Below the pieces are notes generated by a model that saw nothing but the letters and a program-made list of their open reading frames with translations, did no database searches and was not told the origin of the DNA. A DNA stretch of 64,000 bases, taken from contig NZ_AUCW01000023.1 of the NCBI RefSeq assembly GCF_000429965.1, positions 1 through 64,000 of the forward strand, written 5' to 3'. Source of the stretch: Desulfogranum mediterraneum DSM 13871 (GTDB lineage Bacteria; Desulfobacterota; Desulfobulbia; Desulfobulbales; Desulfobulbaceae). This document shows positions 54,317 to 63,427 of the stretch, piece by piece (within the stretch, counting starts at the first letter, position 1; each line of letters begins with the position of its first letter). Both the position numbers and the translations under genes were made by a program.

Positions 54317-54332
54317 GATAATAATTATTATC
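54317..54332. promoter_or_regulatory. PerR/Fur-box palindrome before perR
   Basis: GATAATAATTATTATC is a perfect 16-bp palindrome of the PerR/Fur operator type (consensus TTATAATNATTATAA), 37 bases upstream of the perR ATG. Confidence 0.65.
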
Positions 54333-54360
54333 CCTGAGAGAGCAAGGGGGGCAACGAATT

Positions 54361-55152
54361 AATACGGAAATACCCTGAGTCAGGCATCTCTGGAAGAGCT
54401 GCGACCGGGAGAGGGTATCAAAATCCAGGGTGGATATATCGATTCATTCTCTTGCCGTCATGCCCGCGCAGGCGGGCATCCAGGTCTGTACCCCAATGGT
54501 CCGGATAACGGGTCTTGGATGATTGTTGTACTGTTCCCAGACACGGCTGAGCAGGTCGCTGGTTGTGGAGCTTGCAACGCACACCGGTGGGCTGCCTGCT
54601 GTTGCCTCTGCCCGTCAAGATCCAGAGGCAAGGATGCTTCATGGTTCCTCCCGGATCGTATTGCCGCCTGCGCAGGAATGTCATGGCTGCCCATGCCTTG
54701 GGAGATCCGGACAGAGCAACTTTTTTTTGGGAGGTTCTGGCCATTGCTGTACGAGCCGGAAGGTCAGCTGAAATCTCACATATATTTCCCCTGCCAGCCC
54801 TGCTGGCCGGCTCAATTTATCCCATGGGCAGCTGGGCTTGAAGGCAAGATGGTCGTAGGGAGTGGCCCCTCCTCTCAGGAGGTATTGAAAATGCCTGTTT
54901 CATAATTTTTTCAAAATAATTATACTAATAAAATTGATTAATTGACAGCCCGTTGTCCCGTCCTGCAGCAGGCCTGAAGGGCTTGCTTGGCAGTTCCTTA
55001 CCGACCAGAGTATCCGGGCAGGGAGGCGCTCCCGGGTGAGTCGTCGACTTCGGCCAACAGCGCTGTCCTCAGCTGTTCTTTGGGGGGCGACGCTCATTAC
55101 TCTGGGGGGTTGACGGTGTTGGAACGAGGGATACAGAGAAGAGAGGTTTGTT
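54361..55152. other. Repeat-bearing non-coding region
   Basis: About 790 bases without a supported gene. A REP-like palindrome in minus orientation lies at 54455-54483 and a degenerate one near 54658-54680. Confidence 0.4.
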
Positions 55153-56904
55153 ATGACGACAACTGTTTTGCAACGACTGTGGCAGATGCACGATGAAACC
55201 AAGATGCTGTTCGTGTTCAGGCCAAAATCTGCAGCGCGACGCTGTGCACAAGAATTCGTTGTATTCAACAAGGCAAGCACTCCGGAAAGGGAGGTGGATC
55301 TTGCCGAGAAGATCGAGGCGGCCCCTGCCGAGCATGGCAAACGTCTCCGCGGCGGACCAGGCGGCGTTGAGGAGGGAGAGCCCCGTGAGTATACCACCCG
55401 CCAGAAGATCGGCCTCTTTCTGGGGCCCCTGCTCTTTGTGCTGATGTTGGTGGCGCCGCCGCCGGCAGGGATGGAAGCTGCGGCCCAGAGGATGGCTGCC
55501 GTGGCCCTGCTCATGGCGACCTGGTGGATGACCGAGGGGATTCCGATCCCTGCCACCAGCCTGCTGCCCGTCGCCCTCTTTCCCCTGCTCGGGATCATGG
55601 GGACCAAGCAGGCGGCAGCCCCCTATGCCAGTCACCTGATCTTCCTGTTCATGGGCGGCTTTATCATCGCCCTGGCCATGCAGCGCTGGAACCTGCATCG
55701 CCGGATCGCCATGAACATCGTCCGGATCGTCGGCTTTTCGCCCGGCCGCTTGATCTTCGGCTTCATGATCGCCACTGCCGTACTCTCCGCCTTTGTCTCC
55801 AACACCGCAACCACGGTGATGATGATGCCCATAGGGCTGGCCATTATCCAGCATGTGATCGCCGAAGGCAAGAAGGAGGGCCTGGATAAGACCATTGATT
55901 TCAGTAAGGAACGGTTTGCCTTTGGCCTCAACCTGATGCTCGGTATTGCCTATGCCGCCTCCATCGGCGGGATTGCCACCCTGATCGGGACGCCCCCCAA
56001 TACGGTCCTGGCCGGCTACCTTAACAAGACCTACGCATATGAGATCACCTTTGCCAAGTGGATGATGGTCGGGGTGCCCCTGGTAGCGGTGATGCTGCCG
56101 CTCTGCTGGCTGTGGCTGACCCGGGTCGCCAATCCCATGGCCTTGAAGAGGGTGCCCGGAGGACGGGCGCTGATCGACGCAGAGCTGAAAAAAATGGGTC
56201 CCATGGGCAGCGGTGAGCGCTGGACCGCCCTGGTCTTCCTGCTGACGGCCCTGGGCTGGATCTTCCGCAAGCCCCTGGGCGGCTCTCTCTTTATGGATCC
56301 CAAACTGGTCACCGATGCCACCATCGCCATGATCGGTGCCCTGCTGCTCTTTGTCATCCCCATCAACTGGAAGAAGAATGAGTTTGTGATGAACTGGAAC
56401 TGGGCCTCCAAGATGCCCTGGGGGGTCCTGATTCTCTTTGGCGGCGGGCTCTCCATGGCAGGCGGTTTCAAGGTAACCAACCTGGCCAGCTGGATAGGGC
56501 GTCAGGTCGGCCTGCTCGAGGCGGCACCCATTCTGGTCCTCATCATTGCCGTTGCCACCCTGATCATCTTTCTGACCGAACTGACCTCCAACACCGCCAC
56601 CTCGGCCATGGTGATGCCCATCCTCTCGGCCGTTGCCCTGGGTCTGGGCCAGAGTCCGTTGCTCTTGATCGTGCCGGCCGCCATTGCCGCCTCCTGCGCC
56701 TTCATGTTGCCGGTGGCCACCCCCCCCAACGCTATTGTCTTTGGCTCGGGATATGTGACCATCCCCCAGATGGTCCGCAGCGGTTTTGGCCTTAATCTAA
56801 TGGGGGTTGTGGTCACCGTTGTTCTCACCTATCTGGTCCTGATGCCGGCCTTTGGTATCCAGATCGATGTGATTCCCCAGTGGGCCCTAGTCGGGGTGAA
56901 CTGA
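55153..56904 (+). CDS. DASS/SLC13-type sodium symporter for dicarboxylate or sulfate
   Basis: The 583-residue protein has the DASS hairpin signatures twice (SNTATTVMMMP and SNTATSAMVMP), each an SNT motif binding sodium. It also has IGTPPNTV and ATPPNAIVFG. About 12 spans follow an unusual soluble N-terminus of about 90 residues (to EPREYTTRQKIG) that family members usually lack. The true start may therefore lie nearer 55384. AGAGAGG lies upstream of 55153. Substrates of the family are succinate, fumarate, malate, citrate, sulfate or thiosulfate; sequence alone does not decide. It stands alone. Confidence 0.9.
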   Translation: MTTTVLQRLWQMHDETKMLFVFRPKSAARRCAQEFVVFNKASTPEREVDLAEKIEAAPAEHGKRLRGGPGGVEEGEPREYTTRQKIGLFLGPLLFVLMLVAPPPAGMEAAAQRMAAVALLMATWWMTEGIPIPATSLLPVALFPLLGIMGTKQAAAPYASHLIFLFMGGFIIALAMQRWNLHRRIAMNIVRIVGFSPGRLIFGFMIATAVLSAFVSNTATTVMMMPIGLAIIQHVIAEGKKEGLDKTIDFSKERFAFGLNLMLGIAYAASIGGIATLIGTPPNTVLAGYLNKTYAYEITFAKWMMVGVPLVAVMLPLCWLWLTRVANPMALKRVPGGRALIDAELKKMGPMGSGERWTALVFLLTALGWIFRKPLGGSLFMDPKLVTDATIAMIGALLLFVIPINWKKNEFVMNWNWASKMPWGVLILFGGGLSMAGGFKVTNLASWIGRQVGLLEAAPILVLIIAVATLIIFLTELTSNTATSAMVMPILSAVALGLGQSPLLLIVPAAIAASCAFMLPVATPPNAIVFGSGYVTIPQMVRSGFGLNLMGVVVTVVLTYLVLMPAFGIQIDVIPQWALVGVN

Positions 56905-57236
56905 GGGCATTCTCTATCAGGGAGCTCTCGGTTCAACTCGGCAGCAGTTCTCATCGCCTGCACTCCTCTTTCCCGGAGCTGTGCAGGCTTTTTTGTTTTC
57001 CGCCCCAGTTTGGCGGGGAGCAAGATGGCGCAAGCTAAGGCCAGGGCAATTTCTTGAATCCCATGAAGTGCGGTGCTATCATGGCAGAAGAGCTTGATCC
57101 CCTGGGGTAAACAGCTGCCAGGGGGCGGAGGATGTCGATCTTTTGCTGAGATGGGTGTCAGCTGGCTTGAAGGTCACCCTGAAAAGAGCTCGGACAACTT
57201 GAGCCTGCAGTAATAACAGCAACAGGAGGGAGGGGT
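56905..57236. other. Intergenic region
   Basis: About 330 bases without a gene; GGAGGGAGG lies just before the next ATG. Confidence 0.35.
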
Positions 57237-58145
57237 ATGTTCAATGGATTCCAGGCGGCTTTCCAGGTAGTCACCCTTATGGTTATCCTCCTTGTCGCTG
57301 CCTCCTGGGCTGGTGCCGGCCTTGAAGGAGATCCTGGGCGGCAGAAGACCTTCATTCTTGCCAAGGTGGGGGATAATCCCAAAAAGGTCTACCCCAGGCT
57401 CAAGCCCCTGGCCGTCTACCTGGCCTCTCGGCTTACGGATCAGGGCATTGTCCGGGGCGATGTCATGGTGGCCCCGGATAATCAGACCATGGTTTCCTGG
57501 CTGCGTCAGGGCAGGGTGGATCTGGTCACGGAAACGCCCTTTTCTGCAGTTTATTTTCAGGAACGGGCCAAGGCCATTCCTGTTGCCAGGGGCTGGCGCA
57601 GAGGGGTGCCCAGCTATCACTCTATCATCTTTGTCCACAAAGAGAGTCTGATCCAGGAACCGGCAGACCTGGTAGGAAGGGTCATCGCCTTTGAAGACAG
57701 GGGATCCACTTCAGCCTATTACCTCCCTGCTGCCGACTTGATCAGCCAAGGCTATGCGATGGCGTATCTCTCCTCTGTGAGAGAAGAGGCGCCTGCAGAG
57801 AAGGTCGGCTATGTCTTTTCCGGTGAGGAAATCAACTCCACCACCTGGGTGCACAAGAAGCTGGTTGCCGCTGCTGCCTTGAGCAACCTGGATTGGGAAT
57901 CCGATGAAGCGGCTCCCCAAGGCATGAAAGGTGATTTACGGATCATCTATCGTACCCCGGATTTTCCCCGCTCGGTTGAGCGATTAGGAGCAGAGTTGTA
58001 TCGTGCTCATAGCGTTCCGGAAGGCCTGGCGGCAATGAAGCGCTATAAGAACACCACCAGGTTCGATCCGGTCGATGAGGCTACCCGTCAGTCCCTGGAG
58101 TCCGCGAGGGTGTTATATACAGTCGTCAGGGAACACCTTGAGTAG
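57237..58145 (+). CDS. PhnD-like periplasmic binding protein, probable sensor partner
   Basis: The 302-residue exported protein (signal about 1-27, SWAGAGLEG) belongs to the phosphate/phosphonate PhnD family of type II binding proteins. Features include ILAKVGDNPKKVYPRLKPLA, WLRQGRVDLVTETPFSA, YHSIIFVHKESLI and VIAFEDRGSTSAYYLPAADL. GGAGGGAGG precedes the ATG. No ABC permease follows. The next gene, three bases away, encodes a GGDEF-EAL membrane protein. This is the arrangement in which PhnD-like proteins signal to a c-di-GMP enzyme instead of feeding a transporter. Confidence 0.87.
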   Translation: MFNGFQAAFQVVTLMVILLVAASWAGAGLEGDPGRQKTFILAKVGDNPKKVYPRLKPLAVYLASRLTDQGIVRGDVMVAPDNQTMVSWLRQGRVDLVTETPFSAVYFQERAKAIPVARGWRRGVPSYHSIIFVHKESLIQEPADLVGRVIAFEDRGSTSAYYLPAADLISQGYAMAYLSSVREEAPAEKVGYVFSGEEINSTTWVHKKLVAAAALSNLDWESDEAAPQGMKGDLRIIYRTPDFPRSVERLGAELYRAHSVPEGLAAMKRYKNTTRFDPVDEATRQSLESARVLYTVVREHLE

Positions 58146-58148
58146 GCT

Positions 58149-60383
58149 ATGCGCTTGAATCTGCAGGCCAAATATCAACTTTCCATCTCCATTATTCTGA
58201 CCCTTTCCATCGTCTTGCTTGCCCTCCTGCTGCTCTGGTACGGCAAGCAGGCTTCCGTGGAGGTCCGAACGGCCAGTGCCGATCTGATGCGCCATGAAAT
58301 GATGGTCCAGGTCGAAGAGCGCGCTCTTTCCCTGGTGCGAGCCTTGTCCAGTAACCTGGTCAACCCCCTCTACAGTTACCGGATAGAATCGATCTACCGT
58401 TTGCTTGCAAACGCCCTGAAAAATAACGATGTGGTGGCCGTAGAGGTGTTTGACCCCCATGGGGTCATTCAGCATGACGGCACTCGCGATATCACCCGGT
58501 TCGGTGCAAAGGTGAGCAATGGGAGGATGGTTGCAGCCCTGAACCATGGCGCCTCGTATCATTCAACCCTTGAGAACGGGCGCCTCTCCCTGGCCCACGC
58601 CATCAAGATCGGCGATAAGCTCTTGGGCGGTGTCTGCCTTACCCTCTCCCTGGAGAGGGTAAGCCAAAATATCGCTCTGATGAACAGGGAGTTAAAGGAG
58701 ATCAGCCAGACCAGCAGGAACAGGCAGGTGGTGATCGCCCTGGCAGCGTCCCTGCTCTCCCTGGCTGCTGCTCTTGTTCTTGGGATGATGCTGGCGCGTT
58801 ACCTGGTGTATCCGATCAGACAGCTGGTCCAGGCGACCCACTCTATCAGCGAGGGGCAGTATCATTTTACCCTGGATCTGAAACGGAGGGATGAACTCGG
58901 AGAGTTGGCGGATTCTTTTAACGCCATGAGCCGTAGTCTGGACAGGCATCAACAGGAGGTGCATCATATCGCCTATCATGACGCACTTACCGAGCTCCCC
59001 AACCGTTTGATGATGAAAAAGCTGCTCAACGAATCGCTGGAAACCAGCCGGAAAGAAGAATCGCTTATGGCCTTGATGTTGATCGATCTGGACAACTTCA
59101 AGGAGGTCAACGATTCACTGGGCCATGATGCCGGGGATCTGCTCTTAAAGGAGGCTGCCAGACGTATTGCCGATGAGGTCCGAAATCAGCAGGACCTGGT
59201 CATGAGAGGGGAACTGCCCCATGATCGGGTCGAGCAACAGATGGTCAGCCGGCTGGGAGGGGACGAGTTTACCGTTATTGCCGTCGACCTGAGCGTTCAA
59301 AAAGATGCGGCCGCCATTGCCAGGCGAATTATTCAAGCCTTAAGGAGACCTTTTGTCATTCAAGAGCAAGTTGTGGGCATCGGGGCCAGTATCGGTATTA
59401 CGCTCGCGCCCCTGGACGGAGAGAGCGCAGAGGTGTTGATCAAGAATGCCGATCTGGCCATGTATCAGGCAAAGTATAAGGGAAAAAACACCTTTGCCTT
59501 TTATGATCAGGAAATGACCAGGGAGATCGAGAAATTTTCCAGGGTAAAGCAGGAGCTTGGGGCGGCTTTCGAGCATGCAGAGTTCGAGTTGTATCTCCAG
59601 CCCCAGGTTCGGCTGGACACCGGCAGGGTGGTCGGCAGCGAGGCCCTGATTCGCTGGAACCATCCTGAACGGGGGCTGGTCTTGCCTGGTGAATTCGTGC
59701 AGGTGGCCGAGGAGACCGGCCTGATCGCTCAGATGGATGATTGGGTCTTGGAGTCGGCCTGCAGCATGGTGCGGTATCTTGAGCAGCGGTTGAACTCTTC
59801 CTTCTACCTCGCCGTGAACCTCTCTTCACAACAGCTCACAGACAAGAGATTGCCGCGAAAACTGCAGCGGCTGCTTGGGAACTATAAGATATCGTCAGGG
59901 TCTCTACATCTGGAAGTAACCGAAACCATGCTGATAAAAGATGAAGGCCGTGCCGCCTTGGTGCTCGACCAGGTGGCAGCGATTGGCTGTCCCATCTGGT
60001 TGGATGATTTTGGGACAGGTTTTTCCTCCATCAGCCACTTACAGCGATTCCCCTTAACCGGGATTAAAATTGATCGAGCCTTTATCAAGAACTTGCACGA
60101 ACGCGAGCGGGACCGGCAGCTCGCCCATGCACTGATCACCCTGGCGAAAATGCTGAACCTGGAGGTAACGGCGGAAGGGGTGGAGAGGGAAGAGCAGGCC
60201 CTGTATCTCAAGCAGTGGGAATGTCCCCTTGCCCAGGGATATTTGTATAGTCGTCCCTTGCCCCTGGATGAGTTTAAGGCGCTGTTGCAGGGGCTGCAGG
60301 GGCTGCAGGGCCAGCCTCAATCCGAAGCGGGACGCTTGTCTGCTGCAGAAGCGGAGACTTCGGCAGAAATTCTTCCGGTATAG
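58149..60383 (+). CDS. HAMP-GGDEF-EAL c-di-GMP enzyme coupled to the PhnD-like protein
   Basis: The 744-residue protein has an N-terminal helix (about 8-30), a periplasmic region (about 35-190), a second helix (about 193-215) and HAMP (about 218-270, ARYLVYPIRQLVQATHSISE). A GGDEF domain follows (about 275-455) with intact RLGGDEFTVIAV. The EAL domain (about 465-720) has EALIRWNHPE, ETMLIKDE, the DDFGTG loop (LDDFGTGFSS) and EGVEREEQ. Both domains keep their key residues, so it could make or degrade c-di-GMP. Start follows the binding-protein stop by three bases, so the pair is coupled and ligand binding likely tunes its activity. Confidence 0.92.
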   Translation: MRLNLQAKYQLSISIILTLSIVLLALLLLWYGKQASVEVRTASADLMRHEMMVQVEERALSLVRALSSNLVNPLYSYRIESIYRLLANALKNNDVVAVEVFDPHGVIQHDGTRDITRFGAKVSNGRMVAALNHGASYHSTLENGRLSLAHAIKIGDKLLGGVCLTLSLERVSQNIALMNRELKEISQTSRNRQVVIALAASLLSLAAALVLGMMLARYLVYPIRQLVQATHSISEGQYHFTLDLKRRDELGELADSFNAMSRSLDRHQQEVHHIAYHDALTELPNRLMMKKLLNESLETSRKEESLMALMLIDLDNFKEVNDSLGHDAGDLLLKEAARRIADEVRNQQDLVMRGELPHDRVEQQMVSRLGGDEFTVIAVDLSVQKDAAAIARRIIQALRRPFVIQEQVVGIGASIGITLAPLDGESAEVLIKNADLAMYQAKYKGKNTFAFYDQEMTREIEKFSRVKQELGAAFEHAEFELYLQPQVRLDTGRVVGSEALIRWNHPERGLVLPGEFVQVAEETGLIAQMDDWVLESACSMVRYLEQRLNSSFYLAVNLSSQQLTDKRLPRKLQRLLGNYKISSGSLHLEVTETMLIKDEGRAALVLDQVAAIGCPIWLDDFGTGFSSISHLQRFPLTGIKIDRAFIKNLHERERDRQLAHALITLAKMLNLEVTAEGVEREEQALYLKQWECPLAQGYLYSRPLPLDEFKALLQGLQGLQGQPQSEAGRLSAAEAETSAEILPV

Positions 60384-60399
60384 GGAGAGGACCGGCTCA

Positions 60400-61086
60400 T
60401 CAGGGGGGGATGGGAAAGGGACAGGTCTGGTTTTTTCGTTTTCGAATAAACACCATCTGCTGGCGCTCCAACCGTTCCTCCTCCCCAAGCCAGGCGTACA
60501 ACAGCAATGCCGGTTGATGCTGGGAAACGGTGATGCGATGGGTATGTGCCGGCGGGTTGAAGATCATTGAGCCGACAGCGTAGACGCCCTGATGGTTTTC
60601 TGAGACGCTCCCGGAAAGGCAGAGGTAACTTTCGGTGATCCCATCATGGGCATGAGCCGGGTAGACGCAGCCAGGAGCAAAGAGGACGATACCGAGGATG
60701 ACCTCTTTTGCAGGTATGGGGCCCTGGGGGCCGCAGAACTGAGCATAGGCAAATTTTTTTTCCAGGCCGCGGGGCACTTTTTCATACCCATACTGCCAAT
60801 GCAGACGGGTATGGATGGCTTCAATGGCTCGGATCAGCGTGGCGTGACGCTCCCTCTTTCCCTCGTCAAGAGCCCGCCTCAGGTGGGCGGTCACCGGTTT
60901 GTCGGCGAGGCTCACCTCTTGGAGCGGTGGGTTGGCGTGGATGAGCCGGTTGAGGGCTTCCCTGACAAAGCGCTGGTGCGTACGAATGGGTTCACTTCCA
61001 CCAGAGGGTTGGAAGCGATAAAGTTGGTAGCACGTCTGAAGCAGGTAGCTCCAGTCAGGGAGATCGTCGAGCCGTTGTCCACGCAT
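60400..61086 (-). CDS. DMSP-lyase-like cupin protein (DddQ/DddL superfamily)
   Basis: The 228-residue protein has a helical N-terminal half (LHWQYGYEKV at about 96-104) and a C-terminal cupin. The metal motif is YPAHAHDGITESYLCLSG, with H145, H147, E152, Y154 and a later H181/H183 (NPPAHTHRITV). This order (two His, Glu, Tyr, His) and the helix-then-cupin layout match the DMSP lyase family, which cleaves dimethylsulfoniopropionate to dimethyl sulfide and acrylate. The spacing after the second His is one residue longer than I recall for DddQ, so function is not proven. It lies 95 bases downstream of an aldehyde dehydrogenase gene on the same strand. GAGG precedes the ATG. Confidence 0.55.
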   Translation of the reverse strand: MRGQRLDDLPDWSYLLQTCYQLYRFQPSGGSEPIRTHQRFVREALNRLIHANPPLQEVSLADKPVTAHLRRALDEGKRERHATLIRAIEAIHTRLHWQYGYEKVPRGLEKKFAYAQFCGPQGPIPAKEVILGIVLFAPGCVYPAHAHDGITESYLCLSGSVSENHQGVYAVGSMIFNPPAHTHRITVSQHQPALLLYAWLGEEERLERQQMVFIRKRKNQTCPFPIPP

Positions 61087-61180
61087 ACTCGGTACCTCTA
61101 GGGGAGGTTAGAGGATGCGGCTTGCCCCCAAGGTGGTGACCCATCCCTGGGGGCAAATTGCATTTCCTCGGGTGGGAGGC

Positions 61181-62644
61181 TTAGCGCTCAAGCCCGCCCA
61201 TGCAGAGATATTTAATCTCGAGGTAGTCGTCCAGACCATACTTGGATCCTTCCCTGCCGTTGCCGGATTCCTTGACCCCGCCAAAGGGGGCGGTCTCGTT
61301 GGAGATGATCCCCTCGTTAATGCCGACGATTCCATATTCCAGGGCTTCGGAGACCCGCCAGATACGGCCGATGTCACGGGCGTAGAAGTAGGCGGCCAGG
61401 CCGAACTCGGTGTCATTGGCCATGGCAATGGCCTCTTCCTCTGTGCTAAAGGCAAACAGCGGGGCCACCGGGCCGAAGATCTCCTCCCGGTAGACCCGCA
61501 TGGTCTCGTCCACCCTGGTGAGGATCGTGGGTTCGACAAAGGATCCGCCCAGGGCGGGTTGGCCGCCGCCCAGGATGACCTGGGCCCCCTTCTCCACCGC
61601 ATCCTCGATGATTGCCAGCACATTTTCGGCGGCCGTCTCATCGATGAGCGGGCCGGTGGTCACCCCCTCGTCCATGCCGTTGCCCAGCACCAGGTTGCCC
61701 CCCACTGCAGCGGCGAGTTTCTCGGCAAAGGCATCGTAGATCTCCTCCTGTACCAGGATCCGGTTGGAGCAGACGCAGGTCTGGCCGGCATTGCGGTATT
61801 TGGAGGCGATGGCCCCTTCCACGGCGGCATCCAGGTCGGCATCGGCAAAGACGATAAAGGGGGCATTGCCGCCCAGTTCCATGGAGGTCTTCTTGACCGT
61901 GGCACTACAGGCGGCCATCAGCTCTTTGCCCACCGGGGTGGAGCCGGTAAAGGTCAGCTTGCGTACCAGGGGATTGGAGGTCAGCTCTTTGCCGATTTCC
62001 GGGGTCTTGCCGCCAAGGATATTGATTACCCCGGCAGGGATGCCGGCTCGTGTTGCCAACTCGGCCAGGGCCAGGGCGGAAAGCGGGGTGGCATTGGCGG
62101 GCTTGCAGACCACTGTACAGCCGACAGCCAGGGCGGGTGCGATCTTGCGGGTCAACATGGCGTTGGGAAAGTTCCAGGGGGTGATGCAGGCGACCACCCC
62201 CACGGGCTGCTTGATGCAGACCAGCCGTTTGCCCTTGTCCGGTGCCGGGATGGTATCGCCGTAGACCCGCTTGGCCTCTTCTGCAAACCACTCGATGTAG
62301 TTGGCGCCATAGGCGATTTCCCCCCTGGCCTCGGCCAGAGGCTTGCCCATCTCTGCGGTGAGGATCTTTGCCAGATCCTCCTGGTGCGCCATCAGCAGGT
62401 TGAACCAGCTGCGCAGCAGCTTTGCCCGCTCCTTGGCCGGTCGTGCCCGCCAGTCAGGGAGGGCGGCCTCTGCCGCCTCGATGGCGCGGCGGGTTTCGGC
62501 GCTCCCGCAGCGGGCGATGGCGGCTATGACCTCCCCACTTGCAGGGTTGTGTACCTCGAGGGTTTCGCCGCTGTCGGCATCGAGCCAATCACCGTTGATA
62601 AAGGCCTGGTCGTGGAGCAGGCCTGGGTCGTCTAGGTTGAACAT
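61181..62644 (-). CDS. gabD: Succinate-semialdehyde dehydrogenase (GabD-type aldehyde dehydrogenase)
   Basis: ATG at 62644 with AGGA upstream gives 487 residues, the family length; the longer frame from 62743 is unlikely. Conserved blocks are ITPWNFPNAMLTRKIAPALA, FTGSTPVGKELM, the general base glutamate in SMELGGNAPFIVF and the catalytic cysteine in NAGQTCVCSNR. The early MGKPLAEARGEIAYGA and the PFGGVKESGNGREGSKYGL end are typical of GabD. It oxidises succinate semialdehyde or related aldehydes with NAD(P). It could process a C3-C4 aldehyde linked to the neighbouring cupin, but no operon is proven. Confidence 0.9.
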   Translation of the reverse strand: MFNLDDPGLLHDQAFINGDWLDADSGETLEVHNPASGEVIAAIARCGSAETRRAIEAAEAALPDWRARPAKERAKLLRSWFNLLMAHQEDLAKILTAEMGKPLAEARGEIAYGANYIEWFAEEAKRVYGDTIPAPDKGKRLVCIKQPVGVVACITPWNFPNAMLTRKIAPALAVGCTVVCKPANATPLSALALAELATRAGIPAGVINILGGKTPEIGKELTSNPLVRKLTFTGSTPVGKELMAACSATVKKTSMELGGNAPFIVFADADLDAAVEGAIASKYRNAGQTCVCSNRILVQEEIYDAFAEKLAAAVGGNLVLGNGMDEGVTTGPLIDETAAENVLAIIEDAVEKGAQVILGGGQPALGGSFVEPTILTRVDETMRVYREEIFGPVAPLFAFSTEEEAIAMANDTEFGLAAYFYARDIGRIWRVSEALEYGIVGINEGIISNETAPFGGVKESGNGREGSKYGLDDYLEIKYLCMGGLER

Positions 62645-62830
62645 CTTAGGTCCTGAGTGTCTGGTTGAGAGAAGAGTGGTGATCGCCGGCTCGCACACCC
62701 TTGGAGAGGCGGGCCGGTCGGTCGCAGCTTGAACAGGGGGCATCTCTGCCTGTTTCTCTGATAATCCGCTGCTTGGAACCTGTCAATAAAAGTGTGGGTG
62801 CGGCCGGACAAAGAGCTGGGCAGAGAGTGA

Positions 62831-63427
62831 CTATCTCCCCTGGATGTTGAGCCCCCCCAGGCGGCAGCGGTCCTGATCCAGGTGGATCAGGTTGCAGCAG
62901 CCATAGCCCTGTTCCAGGCGAAAGAGGTTGGCCGGCGGCATCCCCAGCAACTGACAGAGCAAGACCCGGTTCACCCCGGCATGGGCGACCACTGCCAGAT
63001 GGGCAGGGCCTGCCGCCGCTGTCCTGGTCAAGGCCGGCCAGACGCGTTGGCGCAGATCTGCAAAGCTCTCGCCTGCCGGGGGGCGGTAGCCGACCAGGTC
63101 CCTGCCCCGTGCCTCATAGGCACCGGGAAAGCGCTGCTCCACCTCCCGGACGGTCAAGCCCTCCCAGGCTCCCAGATCGATCTCTGCAAAATCCTGCTCC
63201 ACCTCCTGGGGGCAGCCCAGGGTCGAGGCGAGGATTGCAGCGCTCTGGCGGCAGCGCAGCAGGGGGCTGGAGATGATCCTGTCAATGGCAGCGGAGCGCA
63301 GAGAGGAGGCCAGGGTGGCGATCTGCTCCCTGCCGCGGGCGGTGAGCCCCAGGTCCTGGCGACCGATGAAGCGGCGTGGCGAACCGGTGGCGATCTCGCC
63401 GTGGCGGATGAGGTAGATGGTGGTCAT
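62831..63427 (-). CDS. Histidine phosphatase family protein
   Basis: The 198-residue protein starts TTIYLIRHGEIATG, the RHG phosphohistidine motif of the phosphoglycerate-mutase/CobC superfamily. It keeps SSPLLRCRQSA, the EIDLGAWEGL block and the second catalytic histidine in VVAHAGVNRVLL. This combination is seen in alpha-ribazole-phosphatase-like enzymes. Its ATG overlaps the stop of the HD protein by four bases (ATGA), so the two are translationally coupled. Confidence 0.88.
   Translation of the reverse strand: MTTIYLIRHGEIATGSPRRFIGRQDLGLTARGREQIATLASSLRSAAIDRIISSPLLRCRQSAAILASTLGCPQEVEQDFAEIDLGAWEGLTVREVEQRFPGAYEARGRDLVGYRPPAGESFADLRQRVWPALTRTAAAGPAHLAVVAHAGVNRVLLCQLLGMPPANLFRLEQGYGCCNLIHLDQDRCRLGGLNIQGR

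Noticed and set aside
57158-57638. Minus-strand frames before and over the PhnD-like gene
   Set aside because: Shadows; the plus-strand gene has a strong ribosome-binding site and a clear family match.
61115-62635. 506-codon plus-strand frame
   Set aside because: Antisense shadow of gabD with glycine/aspartate-rich shadow composition.
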